Shown: positions 1-12,477, counted from the stretch's first letter. The stretch is 64,000 bases of DNA from Pedobacter sp. Leaf41 (GCF_001422545.1 NZ_LMLE01000006.1:362982-426981); one strand, 5' to 3'. Notes: generated by a model not told the origin, from the letters alone. Numbers and translations are program-made.

Positions 1-1
1 A

Positions 2-559
2 GGTTTAACAGGAGCTGCTGCGCAACCAGGTGAGATAAAATATCTTGATATATCTGGACCAAACGGAACTCCTGATGGAGTTATTGATGGCAATGATAGA
101 ACCATTATAGGAAATCCGACTCCGGACTTTTTATATAGCTTTAATACAAACTTAAAGTACAAAAGATTTGACCTTTCCGCTCAGTTTTACGGGATTTATG
201 GTAATGATGTATTTGATTTTAGAAAGCTGACACCAAGCAGGCAGATCATGCGTTGGACACCGGATAATCCGAGTAACGAAATTCCTAGAGCAAATAATAC
301 AAGAGGTTTTCTAGCTTCAGATTTTTTCATCACAGATGGCTCTTTCTTGCGTATTCAAAATATAACTCTTGGATATAATTTTAAGGCCAACCCTGTAAAG
401 GGGATAAAAAGTCTAAGGGTATTCTTTTCTGGTAATAATCTTTACACCTTCACCAAGTTTAATCCAGGGTTTGATGCAGAACTTGGAGAAAATGGTGTTA
501 ATGAGGGTGCGTATCCAAGACCAAGAGCAATTTCAATAGGGTTAAATGTTGGCTTTTAA
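2..559 (+). CDS. SusC/RagA-type TonB-dependent receptor, C-terminal part
   Basis: The open frame enters from the left edge and stops at 559, so only the last ~185 residues are present. The visible part has the hallmarks of the SusC barrel end: a PGEIKYLDISG stretch followed by a DG-x-IDGNDRTIIGNPTP segment, then a barrel strand series and a terminal residue F. SusC proteins form the outer-membrane channel that takes up oligosaccharides under a SusD lid. It is followed 10 bp later by susD and then by mannan-degrading enzymes, so the likely cargo is a manno-oligosaccharide. Family assignment is firm; substrate is inferred from the neighbours. Confidence 0.93.
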   Translation, partial: GLTGAAAQPGEIKYLDISGPNGTPDGVIDGNDRTIIGNPTPDFLYSFNTNLKYKRFDLSAQFYGIYGNDVFDFRKLTPSRQIMRWTPDNPSNEIPRANNTRGFLASDFFITDGSFLRIQNITLGYNFKANPVKGIKSLRVFFSGNNLYTFTKFNPGFDAELGENGVNEGAYPRPRAISIGLNVGF

Positions 560-569
560 TTTTAAAATC

Positions 570-2084
570 ATGAAAGTAAAAAAATATATATACAGTGCAT
601 TTGTTTTTGCAACAGTTTTATCAAGCTGTCAGAAATTAGAAGAAAAGCCTTATGGGTTAGTGAATACCAGTTCCTTTTATAAAACAGAGGCAGACGCAAA
701 TTCAGCATTAGCCTATGCTTATTCGATACTTCCCGAGGTCGGTTATTACTCCCGGGGTTATTACATCATTACTGAACTTCCTACAGAGAACTTAACGCAA
801 AAAGGTGATGCAGGAGTCTCTAATTTTGAATTGGATGAGATCAGGACGACACCGGCAAATGCGGATTTGGATAATTTATGGACCTATTTATACCGAGGCA
901 TCGCAAGAGCTAATTCAGTGATCGCAAATGTTCCAAATGTAGAAGGTATCACTGCTGCTAACAAAAACCAAATTATTGGGGAAGGGTATTTTTTGAGAGC
1001 TTTGCACAATTTTAATCTGGTGCGATTGTTTGGAGCAGTTCCGTTAAGAACAGATGTTATTGCTGATGCAGGGCAGGTTCCAATGGCTAAATCATCTATA
1101 AGCGATATATACAATCTCATAGAAAGTGATCTAAAGAACGCAGAGGGTTTAATGAGTGTTGCTAAAAATAAAGAGGGTAGAGCGAACAAAGTTGCTGCGC
1201 AGGCTTTATTAGCCAAAGTATACCTGCATTTAGCCTCCTCTAAAAGTTATAATTCTCCCGGATATGCTTTTGTTGATGATGCAGAAACAAAGTATACAAA
1301 TGCAAAGACTTATGCTGCTAAAGTGATTAATGAACAGTCTGTTTTTGGGTTCACCAATACACTGGTTGACATTTGGAATACGGCCCTATATAAGACATCT
1401 GGAAGTGTAACCGAGCATATCTTTGATGCTGCTGTTGACCGATTAGGTGTAAGAGAAGGTGAATATACAAAATTACCAAATATGTTTCTTGGCTCTGATC
1501 GCCCCATGTCTATTCCCTATAATCCAAGTAATCCTTCCAGTCCGGTAATCAACATTGGACAAGGCTGGAATCATTTTAGGACAGAAGCCGGTCATTATAA
1601 TAGTTATGCAAACAATGACAGGCGTAAAACAGATCTTATAGTGTCTTCCTATACTAATTCTGGAACTGTTTACAATCTTGATATCAATTCTGCTTCAAGA
1701 CCATTTTCTAGAAAATTTATAGACCCAGGACGTGATGCCGATAAAATGAATGCAAACTCTCCTATTATTCGCTACTCCGATATACTTCTTGTTTATGCGG
1801 AGGCTGCTGGACCAAGTGAAGGATATTCAGCTGTAAATAGGATAAGGGCTAGGGCTGGACTTGGTGATTTGCCACCATCTCTGAGTGTAAAAGCATTCCG
1901 TGATGCTGTAATACTAGAAAGGGCTTGGGAACTTGCATTTGAGGGTAATCGTCTATTTGATTTACGCCGTACAAATGGCATGGAAAAAATGGCGCAGGAT
2001 TACAGAAAAACAATTACCAGTGGAGCATATTTCTTTCCTATACCACAAAGAGAATTAGATACTAATCCGTTAATGAAACCATAA
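570..2084 (+). CDS. SusD/RagB-family outer-membrane glycan-binding lipoprotein
   Basis: A 504-residue protein with an SPII signal ending in the lipobox L-S-S-C at residues 19-22, followed by Gln-Lys. The start at 570 (MKVKKYIY) is preferred over an in-frame ATG at 546 because it gives a normal signal peptide and does not overlap the SusC stop. The N-terminal helices (residues ~35-230, with the YFLRALHNFNLVRLFG SusD signature), the late RIRARAGL helix and the ELAFEGNRLFDLRR motif close to the C-terminus are typical of RagB/SusD. It should sit on the cell surface as the lid of the upstream SusC. The operon position before a GH26 suggests manno-oligosaccharide binding. Confidence 0.95.
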   Translation: MKVKKYIYSAFVFATVLSSCQKLEEKPYGLVNTSSFYKTEADANSALAYAYSILPEVGYYSRGYYIITELPTENLTQKGDAGVSNFELDEIRTTPANADLDNLWTYLYRGIARANSVIANVPNVEGITAANKNQIIGEGYFLRALHNFNLVRLFGAVPLRTDVIADAGQVPMAKSSISDIYNLIESDLKNAEGLMSVAKNKEGRANKVAAQALLAKVYLHLASSKSYNSPGYAFVDDAETKYTNAKTYAAKVINEQSVFGFTNTLVDIWNTALYKTSGSVTEHIFDAAVDRLGVREGEYTKLPNMFLGSDRPMSIPYNPSNPSSPVINIGQGWNHFRTEAGHYNSYANNDRRKTDLIVSSYTNSGTVYNLDINSASRPFSRKFIDPGRDADKMNANSPIIRYSDILLVYAEAAGPSEGYSAVNRIRARAGLGDLPPSLSVKAFRDAVILERAWELAFEGNRLFDLRRTNGMEKMAQDYRKTITSGAYFFPIPQRELDTNPLMKP

Positions 2085-2094
2085 ATATTCAACA

Positions 2095-3027
2095 ATGAAA
2101 AGGAACAATAAACTAGTGGTTGTAATATTAATGATTACAACAATTTTATTCAGTGCTTGCCAAAAAGACCCCTATGATGATGTTGTTAGCAATGAACGCT
2201 CCATCGAAGCGGTGACCTTACAAGATGGGTTGGCACAAATAGGACCTGCAGTTGTAGATAGACAGGCGGGAACCGTAGCAGTTAAGGTACTGGTTCAGGC
2301 AGGCACAAATCTTTCAGCTGTTTCAGCCCAGATTCAAACATCTTATAAATCTGAAATAAAACCTTTATCTGGTGAGAAAGTAAATTTTGCAGCCAACAAT
2401 AATAAATATAAATATACAATCACCTCAGAATCTGGAAAATCAAGAGAATGGACAGTTGAACTTATTCCATTTACAGAAACACTCCTTGGAACTTATACAA
2501 TTCAAAAACAGGTTGTTTATGGAGGGACCGGGCCTGAATATGGCGGTGGTGAAGTAATAGATTTTTCAGCTAAGCCCTGGTTATGGTCAGCGACTACTGG
2601 TCCTTCATTAGAATTGGATAACAGGCTCACTTTTGAGTTCCAAGGCGTTACTGCTGAAGGCAAAACGTATGGTAAAGTAACAAATAGTGCAGGTGCAGAC
2701 GGAAAGTATGCCAATTACGTATTTATAGGAAATCCTCAAACAGACGTAAACAATTTTTATAGAAAAATTCCGATTGGCGAAGGTAAGTGGGAACGAGATT
2801 ATACAGCGAATGTTGTGAAATTTACTTCATCAACAGGCATCGTTTCAGTCGCAACTTTCAGAGGAGCTGGTAGCTTGTCTCTTGGAAACAATAACAATAA
2901 AACTATCACAGATAGTTCTTTTGACTTTCCATTGGAAGGGGTGGATGACTATAGCAAGATATACTCCGATTACGACAAGGTTGTCAGAAAGCCTAGAAGA
3001 TTTTGGGTCGATGTGAAAAAGCTATAA
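2095..3027 (+). CDS. Surface lipoprotein with a DUF5018-like domain, probable glycan-binding protein
   Basis: A 310-residue lipoprotein (lipobox F-S-A-C near residue 22, followed by Gln-Lys) in the slot where polysaccharide utilisation loci carry a SusE-type or other surface glycan-binding protein. Residues ~35-127 look like an Ig-like DUF5018-type domain (ends with a YTITSESGKSREWTVEL segment). The rest is rich in aromatic residues and Gly/Asn, compatible with a beta-rich binding domain, but I do not recognise its family. It lies 10 bp after susD and 68 bp before the GH26 gene, so it is almost certainly co-transcribed. Mannan binding is inference from position only. Confidence 0.7.
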   Translation: MKRNNKLVVVILMITTILFSACQKDPYDDVVSNERSIEAVTLQDGLAQIGPAVVDRQAGTVAVKVLVQAGTNLSAVSAQIQTSYKSEIKPLSGEKVNFAANNNKYKYTITSESGKSREWTVELIPFTETLLGTYTIQKQVVYGGTGPEYGGGEVIDFSAKPWLWSATTGPSLELDNRLTFEFQGVTAEGKTYGKVTNSAGADGKYANYVFIGNPQTDVNNFYRKIPIGEGKWERDYTANVVKFTSSTGIVSVATFRGAGSLSLGNNNNKTITDSSFDFPLEGVDDYSKIYSDYDKVVRKPRRFWVDVKKL

Positions 3028-3095
3028 GTAACGAGTCAAAGTTAAATATCATCTAGATCCGCTGGATGAAAATTATATTTTTAAAATAAAAAATT

Positions 3096-4154
3096 ATGAG
3101 AACACAGATTGTTAACGGAATGATATTTCTAGCCTTACTCGTTTGTACTTCATGTAAAGGTGGTGAGGATATAATTCCAGAGACGGGTGGTGATGGTATC
3201 AAACCACCAGTTGGGGTATCAATTTCACCTTTTAAAACAATTAATTACCTCAATGGGATTTCTGGAAATAAAACGGTGGCAGGCATGCACAATCGCGAAC
3301 CAAATTCAGATCCAACCAGGTGGACCGAGGAAGTAAAAACGGTGACCGACAAATATCCTGCACTTTGGAGTGGAGATTTTCTTTTTCAGGCAGATAATAT
3401 TAATAATCGTCAGATTATGATCGACCAAGCTGTTAACCAATGGAAAAAGGGAGCAATTATCAATATCATGTGGCACGCTTGCAATCCAGCCAATGCTCAG
3501 CCTTGTGGCTGGGATGATGGCAAAGGGGTAATGAGTTCTTTAAATGATGAACAGTTCACACAATTAATTACCGATGGAACTGCAATAAATACCAAGTGGA
3601 AACAGATGATGGACGAGGTTTCTGTTTATCTTCAGCAATTAGAGGATAAGGGTGTGGAAGTTTTATGGCGTCCGTTGCACGAGATGAACCAAGGGAAATT
3701 TTGGTGGGGGGGAAGGCCTGGAGCCAATGGCACTAGAAAACTTTATCAAATTACACATGATTATATGACCAAAACAAAAGGTTTGTCGAATTTGATTTGG
3801 GTATGGAACATACAGGATTTTGGTAGTTTGGCAAGTGATGTAAATACCTATAATCCAGGTGATAATTATTTCGATGTGGTGTCAATGGACATGTATTTCT
3901 CTGATGGCTCAGGTTATACTGCATCAAAGTACAAAACAATACTTGATATAGCCAAGGGCAAGCCAATTGCAATTGGAGAATGCGAAAAATATCCTACTCC
4001 CCAACAGTTATTAGAGCAGCCTAAATGGACCTTCTTTATGGGATGGTCTGAATTGGTATTTAAAGAACAGAGCAATACCCAGGCGCAGATTAAAGCATTA
4101 CACAACGCGGTAAATGTGGTAACACTCGACGAAATGCCTGGTTGGAATAGATAA
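3096..4154 (+). CDS. GH26 endo-beta-mannanase, surface lipoprotein
   Basis: 352 residues with an SPII signal (lipobox C-T-S-C, Cys20), so it is probably displayed at the outer membrane. The fold is glycoside hydrolase family 26: the acid/base sits in WRPLHEMNQG (Glu196) and the nucleophile in IAIGEC (Glu295), with the substrate-contacting FWWGGRPG segment between. GH26 enzymes of clan A cut beta-1,4-mannan by retention. It is ~60% similar by eye to the second GH26 at 9442, which has a cleavable SPI signal, so one copy probably works outside and the other in the periplasm. It follows the SusCD-lipoprotein block in the same direction. Confidence 0.93.
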   Translation: MRTQIVNGMIFLALLVCTSCKGGEDIIPETGGDGIKPPVGVSISPFKTINYLNGISGNKTVAGMHNREPNSDPTRWTEEVKTVTDKYPALWSGDFLFQADNINNRQIMIDQAVNQWKKGAIINIMWHACNPANAQPCGWDDGKGVMSSLNDEQFTQLITDGTAINTKWKQMMDEVSVYLQQLEDKGVEVLWRPLHEMNQGKFWWGGRPGANGTRKLYQITHDYMTKTKGLSNLIWVWNIQDFGSLASDVNTYNPGDNYFDVVSMDMYFSDGSGYTASKYKTILDIAKGKPIAIGECEKYPTPQQLLEQPKWTFFMGWSELVFKEQSNTQAQIKALHNAVNVVTLDEMPGWNR

Positions 4155-4237
4155 ATTTCAGCACTGCATATTTATTTTAAGCAACTTAAAATAGGATAAT
4201 CGTCAAAATAAAAAAAGTAAGGAATTTATTAAAAAGA

Positions 4238-5647
4238 ATGGATCAAAAATTAAAATTCAAAGAAAAAGCTGCTTACGGATTTGGGGATTTTGCCTCATCC
4301 ATGTTTTGGAAAATTTTTTCGGTGTATCTCCTATATTACTACACAGATGTTTTTGGGATATCGGCAGCTGTAGTTGGTACCATGTTCCTGATCACCAGAA
4401 TATGGGATACGGCCTTGGATCCAATTATTGGGGTTATAGCTGACAGAACCAATACGAAATGGGGCAAGTTCAGACCTTATTTATTGTGGGTAGCTGTCCC
4501 TTTTGGGGTAGTGGGCGTACTTACTTTCACTACACCTAATCTAAGTTTAACAGGTAAAGTAATTTATGCATATGTTACCTATACCCTAATGATGATGGTC
4601 TATTCAGCAATCAATGTGCCATATGCCTCTCTAATGGGTGTGATGACATCAAACATCAAAGACCGAACTGCGCTTTCTACCTTTAGGTTTGTTTTCGCTT
4701 TTGCGGGTAGTATCCTGGTGTTAGCTTCAGCAGAGCCCTTGGTGAGTTATTTCAGCCAAACAGCTTCAGGAGTTGATTCTCAACGGGGTTGGTTGTTTAC
4801 CATGATTCTATATGCTTGCATTGCTGCCGTTTTCTTCTACTTCACATTTGCATGGACAAAAGAGAGAATAAGTCCACCAAAGGAACAGAAGACATCCCTT
4901 AAAGATGATTTGAAAAATTTAGCCACAAACAAACCTTGGTTCATTTTGCTGGGAGCCGGGGTGTCAACGCTAATATTCAATTCCTTAAGAGATGGATCAG
5001 TCATTTATTATTTCAAATATTATTTTCAAAGCCAACAGGCCTTCCAATTACCCATATTTAAGGTCGCCATTAATTACAGCACACTTTACCTGGTTTTGGG
5101 ACAGGCGGCCAACATTGTTGGAGTCATTTTGGCAAAACCAATCTCGGATAAAATTGGTAAGAAAAATACCTTTCTCTATGCAATGATGATTGCTGCACTT
5201 TTAAGCTGTGTGTTCTATTTCTTCAAAGAAAACGACCTAATATTAATTTTCGCTTTTCAATTTTTGATTAGTATATGTGCTGGCTGTATTTTTCCACTAC
5301 TATGGTCCATGTACGCTGATATTGCGGACTATTCTGAATGGAAAACCGGAAGACGCGCAACCGGGCTAATCTTTTCCTCGTCCTCCATGTCGCAAAAGTT
5401 AGGCTGGACACTCGGAGGTGCCCTAACCGGATGGATGCTTGCAATTTATGGTTTTGAAGCAAATGTTTCTCAAACAATAGAGACACAAAGTGGCATCAGG
5501 ATGATGTTAAGTTTTATACCCGCAGCAGGTGCAGCCCTCTCGGCAGTTTTCATTGGTTTTTACAAATTAAATGATTCATTAATGAATACAATATCCGGAG
5601 AACTGGAACAGAGAAGAACAAAAGATAAAATAGAGCAAGAAAATTAA
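4238..5647 (+). CDS. GPH-family (MelB-like) sugar:cation symporter
   Basis: 469 residues with about 12 hydrophobic segments. The N-terminus (KEKAAYGFGDFASSMFW) and the segment after TM2 (WDTALDPIIGVIADRT-x-TKWGKFRPY) are signatures of the glycoside-pentoside-hexuronide:cation symporters of the MFS superfamily. In this locus it would carry mannobiose or longer manno-oligosaccharides across the inner membrane to the cytosolic epimerase and GH130 phosphorylase, neither of which has a signal peptide. Located between the GH26 and GH130 genes, same strand. Confidence 0.92.
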   Translation: MDQKLKFKEKAAYGFGDFASSMFWKIFSVYLLYYYTDVFGISAAVVGTMFLITRIWDTALDPIIGVIADRTNTKWGKFRPYLLWVAVPFGVVGVLTFTTPNLSLTGKVIYAYVTYTLMMMVYSAINVPYASLMGVMTSNIKDRTALSTFRFVFAFAGSILVLASAEPLVSYFSQTASGVDSQRGWLFTMILYACIAAVFFYFTFAWTKERISPPKEQKTSLKDDLKNLATNKPWFILLGAGVSTLIFNSLRDGSVIYYFKYYFQSQQAFQLPIFKVAINYSTLYLVLGQAANIVGVILAKPISDKIGKKNTFLYAMMIAALLSCVFYFFKENDLILIFAFQFLISICAGCIFPLLWSMYADIADYSEWKTGRRATGLIFSSSSMSQKLGWTLGGALTGWMLAIYGFEANVSQTIETQSGIRMMLSFIPAAGAALSAVFIGFYKLNDSLMNTISGELEQRRTKDKIEQEN

Positions 5648-5748
5648 CAACTCGTTATCTATTTAAAAATCTGATAACCAATTAATTGAATAATAGTAGA
5701 ATGTATAGAAATATACTATCACAAGTAAAATAAATACATAATAAGAGC

Positions 5749-6960
5749 ATGACATCCATTTTTAAGAATCGTATAGCGCTTTTAGAAAAAGCACAGGATT
5801 TACTGATAAACAAAGAAAACCTGAAAGAAGAAGAGGGCAATGGAATATTCGAAAGATACAAATATCCAGTACTTACCGCGGCACATGTGCCATTAACATG
5901 GAAGTATGATTTCGATCCGACTTCTAATCCATATTTTATGGAACGCATTGGCTTCAACGCAGTGTTCAATGCCGGAGCGATAAAGTACAAAGGGAAATAC
6001 ATTATGGTTGCCCGCGTGGAAGGATCTGATAGAAAGTCATTTTTTGCTGTTGCAGAAAGTGATAATGGTATAGATGGATTTAGGTTCTGGGATTATCCCA
6101 TTGTTTTCGATGCCTACGAAAATGCGGATACTAATGTTTATGATATGCGTATTGTGGAGCATGAGGATGGTTGGATTTATGGTCTATTCTGCACAGAGAA
6201 GCGTGATCCGTCTGCTCATGTTGGAGACCAAACCTCAGCGTTGGCACAGTGTGGTATAATCAGGACTAAAGATTTAAAAAATTGGCATCGGTTGGCAGAT
6301 CTTAAAACTCCCTCTCCACAGCAAAGAAACGTGGTTTTACATCCAGAATTTGTAGATGGCCAATATGCCTTTTACACAAGGCCACAGGACAGTTTTATAG
6401 AAGCAGGCAGTGGTGGTGGAATTGGTTTTGGTTTATCAAAATCTATAGAAAATGCCGAAATCGACAACGAATTTATTCTTTTTAAGAAACAGTACCATAC
6501 CGTCTACGAAGCCAAAAACGGACAGGGTCCAGCTCCATTAAAAACCGAAAAAGGTTGGCTACATTTAGCGCATGGCGTAAGAAATACTGCCGCTGGGTTG
6601 AGGTATGTCTTGTATATGTTCATGACTGACTTAAATGATCTTACCAAAGTTATTCATAAGCCTGGAGGATATTTTATCGCTCCAGAAGGTGAGGAAAGAG
6701 TTGGTGATGTTTCCAATGTTGCGTTTTGTAATGGTTGGATTTTGGATGAAGACGGGAAAGTTTTTATTTACTATGCCTCATCTGATACACGTATGCATGT
6801 TGCAACTTCAACTTTGGAAAAACTTAGTGATTATGTAATCAACACTCCAGAAGATGGCTTGAAATCATCCTTAACTGTCGAGACAATTGTGAATCTTGTT
6901 AACAAAAATAAAGCAACAACTCTTGCAGAACCGCAGAACAACAAAAGTTTATCCTATTAG
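5749..6960 (+). CDS. GH130 4-O-beta-D-mannosyl-D-glucose phosphorylase
   Basis: 403 residues, no signal peptide, so cytosolic. The sequence matches the GH130 subfamily 1 pattern: N-terminal helix, [42 protein letters not shown] and the catalytic Asp in [13 protein letters not shown] (Asp132). Enzymes of this type phosphorolyse beta-1,4-mannosyl-glucose to alpha-mannose-1-phosphate and glucose. The presence of an AGE-family 2-epimerase at 12783, which makes mannosylglucose from mannobiose, supports this rather than the mannooligosaccharide phosphorylase alternative. Confidence 0.93.
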   Translation: MTSIFKNRIALLEKAQDLLINKENLKEEEGNGIFERYKYPVLTAAHVPLTWKYDFDPTSNPYFMERIGFNAVFNAGAIKYKGKYIMVARVEGSDRKSFFAVAESDNGIDGFRFWDYPIVFDAYENADTNVYDMRIVEHEDGWIYGLFCTEKRDPSAHVGDQTSALAQCGIIRTKDLKNWHRLADLKTPSPQQRNVVLHPEFVDGQYAFYTRPQDSFIEAGSGGGIGFGLSKSIENAEIDNEFILFKKQYHTVYEAKNGQGPAPLKTEKGWLHLAHGVRNTAAGLRYVLYMFMTDLNDLTKVIHKPGGYFIAPEGEERVGDVSNVAFCNGWILDEDGKVFIYYASSDTRMHVATSTLEKLSDYVINTPEDGLKSSLTVETIVNLVNKNKATTLAEPQNNKSLSY

Positions 6961-7520
6961 CAAATTTTGTGAAGAGAGTAGAATAGGAGTTGTAAAATAT
7001 TCATAATCACTAAAAAACTTACCTGCAATAAAAAATATACGGTTTGGAAGGTGAAGAGTTATAAGGCATCACCCCGGAAATATCCAGAAGTCAGATTTGA
7101 ATGCTGAAACCTTTGGATATTTTCCTCAGCTTGCGCCCTGAATTATAATTGTAAATATCAGGATCTCTCTGAAATGAACTTTCAATATTTTGAAGGTATA
7201 TCTACAGATGTAACTTGTTTACAAGTTATAGGTGGATAAATTTTAGGGAACACCCATTGACTAAAAACAAATATTTTATTTCTATAATTAGCGCAGATCA
7301 ATTGACATCAAGCTAGGGTTAAGCTCCTATCATGAAATGGTAAATCATAATCTTTCTATAAAATATCAGGCGGATATTGATGGGCTTTGCAGGTGAATTT
7401 TAAGATGTGACGCCCTTAGCTAAATAAATTATTTACAACAATATTAAACTAAAATGCCAATTAAAAATATTCTGAAATATTTTCAAAATCCTATTGTCCA
7501 TATGAATCCATCATTAGACG
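6961..7520. other. Intergenic stretch without a gene
   Basis: No convincing reading frame on either strand. A GGAAATATCC / GGATATTTTCC inverted pair at about 7076-7085 and 7114-7124 could fold but has no T tract, so it is not a clear terminator. The mid-locus gap suggests that genes have been lost between the GH130 gene and the next hydrolase. Confidence 0.4.
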
Positions 7521-7737
7521 TTTATTACACTTGAAAACTTGCAGTATTATAATTTGCATACCTATGCTCAAGTTTTTGAAAGCAAATTATAGTGGTAAAG
7601 GAGTTGCATCAGCTATAGCGGCATCTAATGCCAGTAGATATAGCCTGAATGCAGTCGACAATAAAGTAATCGTAATTATCGATGTGAATGCCCTAAAACT
7701 TGAACCGCTACCAAAGTATAATTCGCTAACAAAATAA
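7521..7737 (+). pseudogene. Decayed 3' end of an unidentified gene
   Basis: Two protein-like pieces in neighbouring frames: ENLQYYNLHTYAQVF in one frame up to about 7575, then a KANYSGKGVASAIAAS... piece in the next frame to the stop at 7737. They join across a T5 run near 7572. The second piece (ends EPLPKYNSLTK) looks like the C-terminus of a secreted beta-rich protein. I cannot name the family. It is directly upstream of the broken DUF5060 gene, so this part of the mannan locus has probably suffered loss. Confidence 0.35.
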
Positions 7738-7743
7738 ATTATA

Positions 7744-9438
7744 ATGATTAAAGAACGAATAATAAAAGGCCTTTGCACTATAGGATTTATGCTCGCTGTG
7801 ATTAGCTTGAAGGCACAGAACAAAATTACCGCTTTCTCTTTAGAGAACAGAAACGCGAAGCAATATGAAAAAGCAGAGTGGAGAATTGATGTTACTGCTG
7901 ATTTTGATAATCCTTACCTTCAGGAGGACATCTCGATGGATATGGAATTGAAATCTCCTTCAGGAAAGCAATTGGTCCTGCCATGTTACTATGAATCTGG
8001 AACTAATAAAAAATCGACCTGGAAAGCAAGATTTATGGCGCAGGAAAAAGGAAAGTATACATATACGTTTCATTTGAAAAAGAACGAAAAGCTTGCTTTC
8101 TCCACGGCTACTAAAACTTTCAATATTACAGGTTCCAAAAACAAATGAATTTTGCATGCTGGAAGCAACTGGGCATTTCGATTTGATAATGGTGATCCTT
8201 TCCGTGGTATCGGTGAAAATATTTGCTGGGAATCAAGAGATGATGATGATTCTAAATTCTTCAAGGCACTCCATGAGAATCCTAAGTACAATTATGAATA
8301 TATGTTGCCGGCACTCTCCAGGCATGGTGGTAATTATTTTCGGACTTGGATATGTTCCTGGAATTTACCACTGGACTGGAAGAGCGGTATTAATAATAAA
8401 CGCTACACCAATTCTTCAGCTTATTTCAATCCCAGTGCGATCGCAAAAATGGATAGGCTGGTTAACCTTTCAGATTCGCTGGGTTTATACATAATGCTCA
8501 CCTTGGGTCCAGGTTCTTATAATGCAAAGAATGGTCGCTATCAGGTTTCCACCGCTGAGTTTTTTAAGGATCCAAAAGCTAAAAAGCAGTACTATAACCG
8601 CCTGCGTTTTATTGTTGCCCGTTGGGGATATAGCGCTGCAATTGGTGCATGGGAATTTTTTAATGAAATTGACAATGTTCAATTCCGTGATAAGAACAAT
8701 CCCATACCAGCTGAAGATATTGTGCAATGGCACAAAGAAATGGCCGAATACCTGAAAAAAATTGATCCTTTTAATCATTTGGTCACCACCAGTATATCCC
8801 ATAGGGATCTAAAAGGTTTAAACAGTATCAGTGATATTGATTTCAATCAAAAGCATATCTATAAAAACAACAGGGCACTCCCAACGACAATTGTGAATTA
8901 TACCCATGAATTCAGTAAACCATATGTGATCGGTGAGTATGGTTATGAATATGACTGGTCGAAAAACTTCGATCTTTTTGCCCAGGAGATGGACAGTGAC
9001 TTCAAAAGGGGACTTTGGTATGGTTTGTTTTCTCCAACGCCTATCTTGCCACTGTCCTGGTGGTGGGAATATTTCGACAACCGGGGGACTGATACTTACA
9101 TTCGTAAGGTGAGGACCATACAAGACAGGATGATGATGGCTGGGAAAGGTAATTTTGATACTTTTTCTGTTTCGCTATCTAATTTAGACATGGAGCTATA
9201 TAGCGTTAAATGCGGAAATGAGTATTATATCTATCTGTATAACCCTAAAAAAGAAAAGCTCACAACCGAGATCACTTTACTTTTAGAATCGGCAGTTTAT
9301 TCTGCAGAAAGGTATGATTGTGAAAGTGGGATATCTTCTGTATTAAATGATATTGCATCTATTGCTGATAAGGGTCAGATTGCTACAGTGATGTTAAATC
9401 CCGGTACCGATGCTGTTTATATTTTAAAGAAGAAATAA
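7744..9438 (+). pseudogene. DUF5060-GH5-like secreted glycoside hydrolase interrupted by an in-frame TGA
   Basis: Read through, this is a 564-codon gene. Codons from 7744 give a signal peptide and an Ig-like DUF5060 domain (to about residue 130). An in-frame TGA occupies 8146-8148, and the same frame then continues to 9438 with a complete clan-A (GH5-like) barrel. Numbering from the TTG at 8152, the acid/base is in WEFFNEID (Glu172) and the nucleophile in VIGEYGYEY (Glu262). The expected residue at the stop is Gly (GGA to TGA, one substitution). If the TGA is real, only a catalytically empty DUF5060 fragment plus perhaps an unsecreted barrel from TTG would be made. A base-calling error is the alternative. 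Confidence 0.85.
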
Positions 9439-9441
9439 ATT

Positions 9442-10464
9442 ATGAAAATACTCAAATACGCACTTTGCCTTATTGTAAACCTCAGTTTGATCGGGCAGGT
9501 TAAGTCCCAGAAAACGGCAGTGATTCCGAAACTGAAAAAAACAATCGCACCAACCAGGTTCAAAAGCCTGAATTATCTGTATGCCATTTCAGGAAAGTAT
9601 ACCATTGCCGGCATCCATAACCGGGAGCCGAATGCTGAACCCGCGAAATGGACTGATCAGATAAATGTCACGACCGGAAGATACCCGGGATTATGGAGCG
9701 GCGATTTCCTTTTTCAGCAGGAAAATATTTCCAACCGACAGACGATGATTAACGAAGCAGCCAAACAGTGGAGCAAAGGTTCAGTCATTAATGTCATGTG
9801 GCATGCCTGTAATCCTGCACTGGAGCAACCTTGTGGTTGGGACAAGAAAGGTGTACTTAGTAAATTAACAGATCAACAATGGACGGAACTGCTTACCGAA
9901 GGAACCGTTATCAATTTACGCTGGAAAGCAATGATGGATGAAATTGCAGTTTATCTGCAACAATTGAAGGAGAAAGATGTTGAGGTACTTTTCCGTCCGT
10001 TGCATGAGATGAATCAGGGCGTTTTCTGGTGGGGTGGCAGGCCGGGAGCATCAGGTACGCGAAAATTGTACCAGCTCACGCACGACTATTTATCCAAGAA
10101 CAAGAAACTGACAAACCTGATCTGGGTATGGGATATCCAGGATTTTAAATCTTTGGCTAAAGATGCAGTCGATTATAATCCAGGCCCCGAATATTGGGAT
10201 ATTGCGGCGCTGGATATCTATGATGATAAAAGTGGGTTTAGTCAGGATAAGTATGATATCATGGTGAAAGCGGGAGGGAACAAGCCAATTGCTATCGGTG
10301 AATGTCAAAAATTGCCGAGTGCCGGGCAGCTCAAAACACAGCCAAAATGGACTTTTTTTATGGGGTGGTCGGAATTGGTCTTTGAGCATAACACGAATGC
10401 AGAAATCAATAATTTAATAAATGCTGAAAATGTCATCACCCTTGATGAGATGAAAGGCTGGTAA
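9442..10464 (+). CDS. GH26 endo-beta-mannanase, periplasmic-type paralogue
   Basis: 340 residues with a cleavable SPI-type signal (cleavage after about residue 22, no lipobox). Acid/base in FRPLHEMNQG (Glu189) and nucleophile in IAIGEC (Glu287); the FWWGGRPG loop is conserved with the lipoprotein GH26 at 3096. It starts 3 bp after the preceding hydrolase stop and 8 bp before the esterase, so the three form one transcript. A soluble GH26 would trim imported manno-oligosaccharides to mannobiose in the periplasm. Confidence 0.92.
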   Translation: MKILKYALCLIVNLSLIGQVKSQKTAVIPKLKKTIAPTRFKSLNYLYAISGKYTIAGIHNREPNAEPAKWTDQINVTTGRYPGLWSGDFLFQQENISNRQTMINEAAKQWSKGSVINVMWHACNPALEQPCGWDKKGVLSKLTDQQWTELLTEGTVINLRWKAMMDEIAVYLQQLKEKDVEVLFRPLHEMNQGVFWWGGRPGASGTRKLYQLTHDYLSKNKKLTNLIWVWDIQDFKSLAKDAVDYNPGPEYWDIAALDIYDDKSGFSQDKYDIMVKAGGNKPIAIGECQKLPSAGQLKTQPKWTFFMGWSELVFEHNTNAEINNLINAENVITLDEMKGW

Positions 10465-10472
10465 ACCGAAAG

Positions 10473-12477
<2,005 letters not shown>

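Noticed and set aside
884..1216. Long minus-strand frame opposite the first SusD gene
   Set aside because: Antisense shadow of a well-supported SusD gene; no motif of its own.
7587..7823. Minus-strand frame across the gene remnant and the DUF5060 start
   Set aside because: Overlaps coding-like plus-strand sequence and the start of the next gene; hydrophobic only by chance.
8146..8148. Selenocysteine or recoded TGA
   Set aside because: Position is a family Gly in an extracellular linker, no SECIS-like hairpin or sel genes seen; a nonsense mutation or error is simpler.
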